Shown here: positions 1 through 6,132 of the stretch, piece after piece | How the letters are laid out: every line of letters starts with the position of its first letter | Numbering within the stretch: position 1 is the stretch's first letter | Assembly (NCBI GenBank): GCA_038216025.1 | Contig: JBBQQK010000025.1 | Span: 1 to 13,500 of the forward strand | Direction: 5' to 3' | DNA: 13,500 bases | DNA from: JBBQQK01 sp038216025 | GTDB lineage: Bacteria; Patescibacteriota; UBA1384; XYA2-FULL-43-10; 1-14-0-10-43-13 | Translations under genes and position numbers: made by a program | The notes under the pieces: generated by a model | The model's input: the letters and a program-made list of their open reading frames with translations, nothing else | Told to the model about the DNA's origin: nothing | Databases searched by the model: none

Positions 1-241
1 TGATTTTGTGTTCTCGCTTCAAGACCCTTTTTATCTGTCTAGCTCCATAGAATGGGCACTTGGTGTAGATCTTGTCGATCAGATTCATCAGATCAATGTC
101 TTCTCGACTGATTGGAACCGGTTTGTAGTAAAGTGAGGAGCAGGAGATATTCAGAGCCTCGGCTTGGAGCTTGACACTAACCTTAGGGTTGCTCTTTTCA
201 ATCAGAGTAATCTTTTCATGGTGTGTTAGATGGTCCGAGTT
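1..241 (-). CDS. IS3-family transposase orfB, N-terminal part, cut by window edge
   Basis: Reading the minus strand in the frame offset by +1 from orfA gives about 80 uninterrupted residues, running from an NSDHLTHHEK region to the window edge. They include LNISCSSLYYKP followed by DLMNLIDKIYTKCPFYGARQ, the pattern found between the second helix-turn-helix and the rve/DDE integrase core of IS3-family OrfB proteins. No good start codon or Shine-Dalgarno sequence sits at its beginning, and its open frame passes through the A9 run at 240-248 inside orfA. That implies it is made as an OrfAB fusion, or that the two were once a single reading frame. The catalytic DDE residues lie outside the window, so activity cannot be judged. 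Confidence 0.8.
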
Positions 242-503
242 TTTTTTTAAGCCACTCCAGTTGAGCGTCTCGCTGCCCTATAATCTTGTAAAGTTCATCT
301 ATCAACTGATCTTGGGTCTGATTTTCTTTTTTGCGCTTATCTGTAAATAGCTGAAGCATTCCTTCTTTGGCTTGTTTCTTCCATGCATTGATTTGGGTCG
401 GGTGGACTTCGTAAACACTACTGATCTGAGAAATGGTTTGTTGTTCTCTTAATGAGGCAAGAGTAATTTCAGCTTTCTCTTTTGGGGTAAACTGTTTTTT
501 CAT
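216..503 (-). CDS. IS3-family transposase OrfA (HTH protein)
   Basis: This 95-residue protein has the OrfA layout. A basic N-terminal helix-turn-helix (about residues 5-50: FTPKEKAEITLASLREQQTI, then HPTQINAWKKQ) recognises the transposon ends. A helical, leucine-zipper-like C-terminal part (about 60-90: IDELYKIIGQRDAQLEWLKKK) is used for multimerisation with OrfB. The ATG at 503 is preceded by a GAAAGG-type ribosome site a few bases upstream. The stop is a TGA just after the A9 run that codes for the three lysines of LKKK. In relatives with a single fused frame, the LKKK motif leads straight into orfB. Here it diverges after the A run, so the short tail LGPSNTP may be a frameshift product rather than a selected terminus. 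Confidence 0.85.
   Translation of the reverse strand: MKKQFTPKEKAEITLASLREQQTISQISSVYEVHPTQINAWKKQAKEGMLQLFTDKRKKENQTQDQLIDELYKIIGQRDAQLEWLKKKLGPSNTP
240..248 (-). other. A9 homopolymer at the orfA/orfB frame junction
   Basis: On the coding (minus) strand nine A residues span the LKKK codons of orfA. orfB lies in the +1 frame relative to orfA. A -1 shift on this run would reach a TAA within five codons, so the classic IS3 -1 frameshift does not produce the fusion here. Loss of one A (or gain of two) in the mRNA or the DNA would join the frames as LKKNSDHL. Transcriptional slippage, a +1/-2 ribosomal shift, an inactivating insertion and a sequencing indel all fit. Confidence 0.6.
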
Positions 504-801
504 TTTGGTAACCTTTCTAGCCCAGATATTACCACCATTTTCTATCTAATACACCTGTCTAGATTATTGGTACCAGTATAGATAATCATTAATAAATTCT
601 TTTGCCATCTTAATTCCTCTTTGTATTTACAATTTGCTAACTCTAGCTTAGCACTTCGTGCTCAATTGATAAAGCTGGAAGTTAATTTTTGATTTAAATA
701 TGTTTAAAGGAGTCAAACCGTTATTGTTCCGTTACATAAGGTGTATTATTCTAATAATTAAATTATAATAATTCTTGGAGAATATTTAAAAAAGGAGACG
801 A
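504..801. other. Intergenic region: IS end and leader of the membrane-protein gene
   Basis: No convincing gene is present on either strand. The left part (504-585) is the untranslated end of the IS. It contains the short inverted pair GATTAT/ATAATC (562-586) around a GGTACC palindrome. Around 645-676 a small nested hairpin is possible: AGCTT/AAGCT enclosing AGCAC-TTC-GTGCT. It has no T run and matches no RNA family that I recognise. The right part (about 720-800) is very AT-rich and carries the probable promoter and ribosome site of the gene at 802. Confidence 0.5.
764..769 (+). promoter_or_regulatory. Candidate -10 box for the membrane-protein gene
   Basis: A perfect TATAAT lies 32 bases ahead of the GTG start, so transcription would begin near 776 with a short leader. 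No good -35 hexamer is found 15-19 bases upstream, and the surroundings are so AT-rich that a chance match is possible. Confidence 0.3.
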
Positions 802-1410
802 GTGAATTCAAATAAATTTGATCCTATCGCTGCGATAAAAGGAGCCTGGGATCTAGTCAAAGAAAATTTCTTATTTTTTACTGGCTTGGTTTTAATACAG
901 AACATTATCACTGGCTTCAATCAAGCAATTAGCAAAAGCAAAACACACCCCGATGCGGCTGTCGTCTTTTCAATATTTTTTAGCATCATTAGCATTTTCG
1001 TTTCAATTGGCATACTAAAAATTACCCTGAATCTATTGGACAAGAAAAAACTATCCTATACTGAATTATGGGAAAACGCTAAATATTTCTGGCGATTTCT
1101 AGGAGCTTCGATTCTATACGGGCTAATAGTGACAGCCGGCTTGCTGCTTTTTATTGTTCCCGGCATCTACCTAATGATAAAATATCAGTTTGTTTCATAT
1201 CTTATAGTTGATAAAAACATGACCATAAGGGACGCCTTCAAAAAAAGCGGTGATATGACAGAAAGAATCAAGTGGAATCTATTTAAATTTAATTTGCTAT
1301 TATTCGGAATCATAATTCTTGGTGTATTGGCACTCGTTGTTGGTCTGCTGGCAGCAATACCTGTCACGTGGATAGCTGTTGCTCTAGTTTATAGAAAGTT
1401 ACTAAAGTAG
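802..1410 (+). CDS. Polytopic membrane protein, DUF975/GPDPase-membrane-domain-like
   Basis: I do not recognise a specific function. The 202-residue protein is strongly hydrophobic. Likely membrane segments are at about 24-40, 55-78, 97-125 and a long C-terminal block 162-197 that could hold two spans. The segment FIVPGIYLMIKYQFVSYLIV followed by IRDAFKKSGDMT resembles a pattern in DUF975-like and glycerophosphodiesterase membrane-domain proteins, where a conserved PGIY loop precedes a kinked helix and an 'A-KKS--MT' turn. This is a family-level guess. The start is GTG at 802, supported by AAGGAG at 792-797 with 4-base spacing. It is the only rightward gene in the window, lies beside the IS, and converges on ppsA across a shared terminator. 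Confidence 0.75.
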   Translation: MNSNKFDPIAAIKGAWDLVKENFLFFTGLVLIQNIITGFNQAISKSKTHPDAAVVFSIFFSIISIFVSIGILKITLNLLDKKKLSYTELWENAKYFWRFLGASILYGLIVTAGLLLFIVPGIYLMIKYQFVSYLIVDKNMTIRDAFKKSGDMTERIKWNLFKFNLLLFGIIILGVLALVVGLLAAIPVTWIAVALVYRKLLK

Positions 1411-1431
1411 TCAGTAGCCTTGATAACCATT

Positions 1432-1459
1432 AAAAAATCCCCTTTTCAGGGGATTTTTT
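1432..1459. terminator. Bidirectional intrinsic terminator between convergent genes
   Basis: A perfect 11-bp inverted repeat (AAAAAATCCCC and GGGGATTTTTT) surrounds a 6-base loop. It leaves a T run after the GC stem in both directions. It lies 21 bases after the rightward membrane-protein stop and 18 bases after the leftward ppsA stop, so it can end both transcripts. Confidence 0.9.
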
Positions 1460-1477
1460 AATTGAGTGTCTTTCTGT

Positions 1478-3847
1478 CTATCTATCCATTATGTTTTGTA
1501 GCATAATCCGTTTTTCAACTGAAGCAATCACTTTTCTGGTCTGTAAGATCATGTCGGGTGTGACTGAAACAGAAGTTGTACCGGCTCGTACCATTAGTTC
1601 GGTAATTTCAGGATAAACCGATGGAGCCTGACCGCAGATTGAGCAAGTAACATTTCTCTTTCGGCAAGTCTTGATAATATATTCCAGAGAAAGAGATACT
1701 GCTTCATTTCTTTCGTCGAAAGCAGAAGCAATATTGTTATTGTCTCTATCTACGCCTAGTGTTAACTGAGTTAAATCATTTGATCCGATCGAGACGCCAT
1801 CAATACCGAGGTCTAAGAATTTCTCAAGAAGAATTACGTTGGCTGGAATCTCCACCATCATCCAAAGCTTGAAATCAGGACCTCTATGAAAGCCGCCTTC
1901 CTCAATAAGCTTGATTACCTTGCTCATCTCGTCCAAGGTGCGGCAGAAAGGAACCATGATCCATACGTTCTTAAGATCAGATTCATCGCGGACTTTTCTA
2001 ATAGCATCCAATTCAAGTTTAAACATGTCGGGCTCAGTGATGTAACGAAGAGCGCCACGATAGCCGATCATTGGATTGTCTTCATTTGGCTCAAATTTGT
2101 CGCCGCCCTTTAAACCTTTGTATTCGTTGGTTTTGAAATCAGTAGCACGGTAGACAACGGGTCTTGGTGAAAAAGCCTCTGCTATTTGTCTGATGCCTTC
2201 CGCAAGGCCATTGACATAATCTTGTGATCTGCCATCTTCTACCATGGCCTTAGGATGCTCGCCCATGTTGGCAATGATGAATTCAGCGCGCAAAAGTCCT
2301 ACGCCATCAACTGGCATTTTAGCGACATCTTCGGCCAATTGAGGCTCTCCCAAATTTACATATACCTTAGTTCCGGTTACCGGAATTGATTGAAATAAAG
2401 AGGAACCAACACCATCAGGTCTTCCCGGCAAAACTTCAGCCGGAGTAGCCTTTGATGCAACTTGACCCTTATAAACTGTGCCTTTTGAACCATCAACAGT
2501 TATAACTTGACCGGTTTTCAGAACTGAAGTAGCAGTGCCTGTTCCCACAACGCAAGGGATACCCAATTCGCGTGACACAATCGCTGCATGGCAAGTTCGA
2601 CCGCCCACGTCAGTCACAATAGCAGATGCCCGTCTCATAGCGGGTACATAGTCAGGCGTAGTCATTTCCGTTACCAAGACATCACCTTGATTGATCTTAT
2701 CTATTTCAGTCGGCTTGTGAATAATTTTTACCGGACCAGATGCACAGCCAAGAGAGGCGGCGGCACCTTTCAAAATAATTTCAGCATCTTTTAAATCGAT
2801 TGCTTTTGAATTGTCAGTTGCAACTGGAACGCCAGTGGCCTTTGCATCAGCTGCAGCAGCCGCATCCTGATTGGATTGACTCTTGCCGATAGTTGTAATC
2901 GGTCTAGCTTGAACTATATAAAGGCTGTCTTTCTCAACACACCATTCGGTATCTTGTGGCTTGCCGTAGTGCTTTTCAATTTCAATGCCGATTTTGGCTA
3001 AACCAATTATTTGCTCATCAGTAATTTTTTGACTTTCTTGCTCAGATTTTGGCACAGAAACATGTTTGTCGCCATCTTTGCCGTTCTCAACAATTTTCCA
3101 GTCCTGTTTGTGAATTTCCTTATTTACGATTTGCAAGGTAGTTTTATCAACAAGATAACGATCTGGTGTAATAGCACCCAATACAACCGCTTCTCCTTGA
3201 CCGTATCCAGCCTCAATGACCAAATGATTCACATTCTCACTCACAGGATCTACCGTAAACATAATACCGGCTTTTTCTGAGTTGATTTGGTTTTGAACGG
3301 GAGCAGAAAGAGCAACTTTCATATGATCGTATTTGTTTAAAATGCGGTAATAGATTGCTCTGGCTTCAAACAAAGATGCATAACATTTCTGAAGAGATTT
3401 TATGACATGAGCTGGACCGTTTACATTCAAATAAGTTGACTGCTGGCCAGCAAATGATGCATCCGGTAAATCCTCTGCGGTTGCCGAAGATCGTACCGCT
3501 ACTGACAAGCCGCCCAATTTTAAGTAAGCTTCCTTAACTTCTTTGGCTAGATCGTCTGGCATCTTAGCCTCAAGAATCAGTTTTTTTACCTCACGTGAAA
3601 CTTTGTTTAGTTTCTTATTATCTTCTGGATCCAAGCCGGTTAGCAGCTTTGTGATCTGCTTTCTGAGCCCTGATTTCTCCAAAAAATAGAAATACGCTGC
3701 GGACGTAACACAAAATCCGCCCGGAACCGGTATTCCTGCTTTGGTTAGTTCACCTAAATTAGCGCCCTTGCCGCCAACAAGATCAATATCACCTTTTCCT
3801 ACTTCCGAAAACCAGGCGATATACTTGGTTTTGCCTTTTTTAAACAT
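1478..3847 (-). CDS. ppsA: Phosphoenolpyruvate synthase
   Basis: It converts pyruvate and ATP to phosphoenolpyruvate, AMP and phosphate, the entry step of gluconeogenesis, in the cytoplasm. At 789 residues it is full length (the E. coli enzyme is about 792). Three domains follow in order: the ATP-grasp nucleotide-binding domain (about 15-320, with VGGKGANLGE and AVRSSATAEDLPDASFAGQQ), the swivelling phosphohistidine domain (about 355-460, GGRTCHAAIVSRE, catalytic His420), and the PEP/pyruvate TIM barrel (about 485-785, with GSNDLTQLTLGVDRD and CSICGQAPS, catalytic Cys738). An alanine-rich linker at 325-345 joins the first two. The ATG is preceded by a perfect AGGAGG at 5-base spacing. It is the last gene of the ftsK-led cluster, 20 bases after recX. 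The SICGQAPSVYPE signature looks archaeal/CPR-like rather than enterobacterial, and pyruvate phosphate dikinase is unlikely given this layout. Confidence 0.95.
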   Translation of the reverse strand: MFKKGKTKYIAWFSEVGKGDIDLVGGKGANLGELTKAGIPVPGGFCVTSAAYFYFLEKSGLRKQITKLLTGLDPEDNKKLNKVSREVKKLILEAKMPDDLAKEVKEAYLKLGGLSVAVRSSATAEDLPDASFAGQQSTYLNVNGPAHVIKSLQKCYASLFEARAIYYRILNKYDHMKVALSAPVQNQINSEKAGIMFTVDPVSENVNHLVIEAGYGQGEAVVLGAITPDRYLVDKTTLQIVNKEIHKQDWKIVENGKDGDKHVSVPKSEQESQKITDEQIIGLAKIGIEIEKHYGKPQDTEWCVEKDSLYIVQARPITTIGKSQSNQDAAAAADAKATGVPVATDNSKAIDLKDAEIILKGAAASLGCASGPVKIIHKPTEIDKINQGDVLVTEMTTPDYVPAMRRASAIVTDVGGRTCHAAIVSRELGIPCVVGTGTATSVLKTGQVITVDGSKGTVYKGQVASKATPAEVLPGRPDGVGSSLFQSIPVTGTKVYVNLGEPQLAEDVAKMPVDGVGLLRAEFIIANMGEHPKAMVEDGRSQDYVNGLAEGIRQIAEAFSPRPVVYRATDFKTNEYKGLKGGDKFEPNEDNPMIGYRGALRYITEPDMFKLELDAIRKVRDESDLKNVWIMVPFCRTLDEMSKVIKLIEEGGFHRGPDFKLWMMVEIPANVILLEKFLDLGIDGVSIGSNDLTQLTLGVDRDNNNIASAFDERNEAVSLSLEYIIKTCRKRNVTCSICGQAPSVYPEITELMVRAGTTSVSVTPDMILQTRKVIASVEKRIMLQNIMDR

Positions 3848-3867
3848 TTTGCCCTCCTAATTGTTTT

Positions 3868-4314
3868 TTAAAATATGTTATCAAGCACCTTTTTAACTAT
3901 CTCATACGAATAGCCTCTTCTCAGCAGAAAACTTCCTGTTTTGGCCCTAATATTTTCAACTCCATCCTTCTTGGATAAATATTTCTTCCCTATTATTATA
4001 GCACTTTCCATCTCCTTATCCGGAGGATAATTTTGATCTAATGCGTTCTCAATAATATCTATTGGTATCTTAAGAAATGAAAGCTTTTGCTTGATATAAT
4101 GCTTGCCCTTAAACTGCGCTTTGAGCTTGACGTAGTTATTGGCAAATCGTTTGTCGTCAAGAAATTGCTTAGACAAAAGAATATCTACCACTTTATCTGC
4201 TTCTTCTTGTCCAAACTTATCCAACAATTTGTTATTTATCTCAACAGTGCCGTAATCTCTTCTGGATAGAAGGAATAAAGCATAATTAAGCGGTGAATGG
4301 CTATTCGGCCGCAT
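3868..4314 (-). CDS. recX: RecX, modulator of RecA
   Basis: RecX binds RecA filaments in the cytoplasm and limits their growth and activity. The 148-residue protein is a short but complete family member of helical repeats. The first repeat is near residues 10-45 (LNYALFLLSRRDYG). The hallmark FLDDKRFANNYV is at 51-62. A C-terminal repeat contains LLRRGYSYEIVKKVL near 130-144. The ATG at 4314 lies inside the end of recA, giving a 14-base overlap in another frame. No Shine-Dalgarno sequence is seen, so translation probably depends on ribosomes finishing recA. That keeps the regulator in proportion to its target. Its identity is supported equally by sequence and by its place directly behind recA. 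Confidence 0.92.
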   Translation of the reverse strand: MRPNSHSPLNYALFLLSRRDYGTVEINNKLLDKFGQEEADKVVDILLSKQFLDDKRFANNYVKLKAQFKGKHYIKQKLSFLKIPIDIIENALDQNYPPDKEMESAIIIGKKYLSKKDGVENIRAKTGSFLLRRGYSYEIVKKVLDNIF

Positions 4315-5377
4315 TGCCGTCTGCGTCTGGTTTGTCCGATACTTCCTTTTCTTCTTCTTTTGGCTCCAGCTCTTTCAGTATTTCGGATTTGATAGTTTCG
4401 CTTAATTTCTTATCTTTTTTAAGAACTGCCCTTGCGCCCTCTTTACCTTGGCCTAATTTTTGATCCTTGTAAGATAGCCATGAGCCAGCTTTATCAACTA
4501 CTCCATAACGGACGCCCAAATCAACCAACTCCCCTTCGTAATCGATTCCGGTGCCAAACATAATATCAAACTCAGCAGTTTTAAATGGAGGCGCAACTTT
4601 GTTTTTTACAACCTTGACCGCCACATTGTTGCCGATATTTTCATCGCCTTTCTTTATGGCTGCCTTGCGTCGGATATCGAGACGGACCGAAGAGTAAAAT
4701 TTAAGGGCATTGCCGCCGGTGGTTGTTTCAGGATTTCCGAACATTACGCCAATTTTCATTCTGATCTGATTTATAAAGATAAGAATAGTTTTGGATTTTG
4801 AAACAACGCCTGTTAATTTACGAAGGGCTTGACTCATCAAGCGGGCTTGAACCCCCATCATTGAATCTCCCATTTCACCTTCAATTTCAGCTCTAGGCAC
4901 TAAAGCCGCTACTGAATCAACTACTATTACATCTAGTGCGTTGGAGCGTACTAATGTTTCGGTAATTTCAAGCGCCTGCTCTCCATTGTCAGGCTGAGAA
5001 ACCAATAACTCTTCTAAATTTACGCCTAATTTTTGGGCATATTCAGGGTCAAGAGCATGCTCCGCATCAATAAAGGCAGCATTTCCACCTAATTTTTGGG
5101 CTTGAGCAATTGTGGCCAAGGCCAAAGTTGTCTTTCCTGAAGATTCTGGACCATATATTTCAATAACCCTTCCTCTTGGTAATCCGCCGATGCCCAAAGC
5201 TATATCAAGAGAAAAAGAGCCCGTGGAGATAGCATCTATTTTCAATTTGGCGCCATCGCCCAAACTCATGATCGCCCCTTTGCCGAACTGCTTTTCAATC
5301 GATAAAAGCGCGGCTTCTAAAGCTTGGCTTTTTCCTTCTTCAACTTTTTTCCCCTCCGATTCAGTCTTTTTAGCCAT
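4301..5377 (-). CDS. recA: Recombinase RecA
   Basis: RecA forms an ATP-dependent filament on single-stranded DNA and drives strand exchange in recombinational repair. All landmarks are present (numbered from the ATG at 5377, 358 residues): Walker A GPESSGKT near 76-83, Walker B VIVVDSVAAL near 150-159, the L1/L2 DNA-binding region including FINQIRMKIGVMFGNPETTT near 200-220, and an acidic C-terminal tail (EPKEEEKEVSDKPDADGN). I chose the second ATG (5377) over the one at 5383. The AAGGAG ribosome site at 5384-5389 abuts the first ATG with no spacing but sits 6 bases from the second. It follows the rodZ-like gene by 26 bases and overlaps recX. I see no LexA-type operator, and the gene apparently lacks its own strong promoter. 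Confidence 0.98.
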   Translation of the reverse strand: MAKKTESEGKKVEEGKSQALEAALLSIEKQFGKGAIMSLGDGAKLKIDAISTGSFSLDIALGIGGLPRGRVIEIYGPESSGKTTLALATIAQAQKLGGNAAFIDAEHALDPEYAQKLGVNLEELLVSQPDNGEQALEITETLVRSNALDVIVVDSVAALVPRAEIEGEMGDSMMGVQARLMSQALRKLTGVVSKSKTILIFINQIRMKIGVMFGNPETTTGGNALKFYSSVRLDIRRKAAIKKGDENIGNNVAVKVVKNKVAPPFKTAEFDIMFGTGIDYEGELVDLGVRYGVVDKAGSWLSYKDQKLGQGKEGARAVLKKDKKLSETIKSEILKELEPKEEEKEVSDKPDADGNAAE

Positions 5378-5383
5378 AGCCAT

Positions 5384-5389
5384 CTCCTT
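5384..5389 (-). promoter_or_regulatory. recA ribosome binding site that decides the start
   Basis: On the coding strand the sequence is AAGGAG-ATGGCT-ATG. The site touches the upstream ATG (5383), which a ribosome could not use well, and is optimally placed 6 bases from the ATG at 5377. This favours a protein beginning MAKK over MAMAKK. Confidence 0.7.
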
Positions 5390-5403
5390 CTGAAATATAC
5401 AGA

Positions 5404-6114
5404 TTACTGATTTGTTAACAATTCAATTGCTTGTGCAGTTTTCGGTTTATACTCCACAGTATATATCTGAAATGCTTCTTTTTTTGTTTTATTAATTGCT
5501 TTAACTTTTAACACGTTTACCCCTCGATGCAATTTTAAGCTTGAGTTGAATCTTCCCTCTTCTGTAACAGGAACCCTTTCCTCGTTAACCATAACAACAG
5601 CATCGGGGTCTGTTAAACCTGAAATATCAATCGAATCCGATTCGACAATAGTGTTATTTTGAGGATTGATAATCTTTAAAGCTGGCATCCCGGCAAAATT
5701 GGACACTTGAAAGATGATATAGCCCACCATTCCCATCACAAATAAAGAAACCACAAATGAAGCTATTACTCTAGGAGTGATTAAAAAACGGATATCTTTA
5801 TATGACTTCTTGTAGGTCAATTGGTTTGTATGCTTTTGATATTTCAAAACCTTCTCTACTTCAAAGAGGGAAAGGACCTCTTTTTTATCAATCCCTAGAA
5901 ATTTAGAATACGATAAGACAAAGCCTCTTACATATACATCCAACGGCAATATATTCCAATTGCCTTCCTCTAAAGCCTTTAAGTATTTCAATTTAACTTT
6001 AGTGGCAAGTTCGGCTTCCTCAAGAGAAATCTCTTTCTTTTTTCTACTACAAAGGAGCAGCTCTCCGAGAGACTTTTGCGATTTTATTTTTTTCTTAGAG
6101 AATCCTGAAATCAT
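5404..6114 (-). CDS. RodZ-like protein: cytoplasmic HTH, one TM span, outer beta domain
   Basis: The 236-residue protein has a RodZ-like architecture. An N-terminal HTH_25-type domain (about 16-85: LGELLLCSRKKKEISLEEAE, then YLKALEEGNW and YVRGFVLSYSKFLGI) faces the cytoplasm. A basic linker leads to one membrane span at about 114-138. An extracytoplasmic domain of about 80 residues follows (145-224: ALKIINPQNN, then FNSSLKLHRGVNVLKVKAIN). The last part looks like an Ig-like or glucodextranase-B-type beta sandwich rather than the usual DUF4115 of RodZ. RodZ links MreB to the envelope during elongation, so a role in cell shape is likely but inferred. The gene sits 18 bases after ftsK. No Shine-Dalgarno sequence precedes its ATG, suggesting coupling to ftsK translation. 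Confidence 0.8.
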   Translation of the reverse strand: MISGFSKKKIKSQKSLGELLLCSRKKKEISLEEAELATKVKLKYLKALEEGNWNILPLDVYVRGFVLSYSKFLGIDKKEVLSLFEVEKVLKYQKHTNQLTYKKSYKDIRFLITPRVIASFVVSLFVMGMVGYIIFQVSNFAGMPALKIINPQNNTIVESDSIDISGLTDPDAVVMVNEERVPVTEEGRFNSSLKLHRGVNVLKVKAINKTKKEAFQIYTVEYKPKTAQAIELLTNQ

Positions 6115-6132
6115 TTCAATAGTTTGTTAATC

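Larger units (their letters stand above)
1..580 (-). mobile_element. Partial IS3-family insertion sequence
   Basis: An orfA with an IS3-type helix-turn-helix is followed directly by an orfB start with the HTH_21-type region typical of IS3-family transposases. The element reads leftwards and its orfB runs off the left edge, so the DDE catalytic domain and the far terminal repeat are not visible. The near end is placed around 575-585: read in the transposase direction, the sequence there begins TATACTGGTACC and continues to a TAGACAGG motif. From memory this resembles the termini of IS150-like elements. The exact end and target duplication cannot be fixed without the other end. Confidence 0.8.

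Noticed and set aside
645..676. Nested hairpin that might be a small RNA or an attC-like site
   Set aside because: The stems are only 5 bp, there is no T run, and no core sites or family motif can be recognised.
770..784. TTCTTGGAGAA shared between the leader at 770-784 and the pnp leader near 13457
   Set aside because: An 11-base near-palindromic match in two AT-rich leaders. Two copies with no other similarity are not enough to call a regulon motif.
5390..5450. Possible internal promoter for recA at the end of the rodZ-like gene
   Set aside because: TTGAAT and TGTATA can be found 19 bases apart but match consensus poorly, and AT-rich sequence gives such pairs often.
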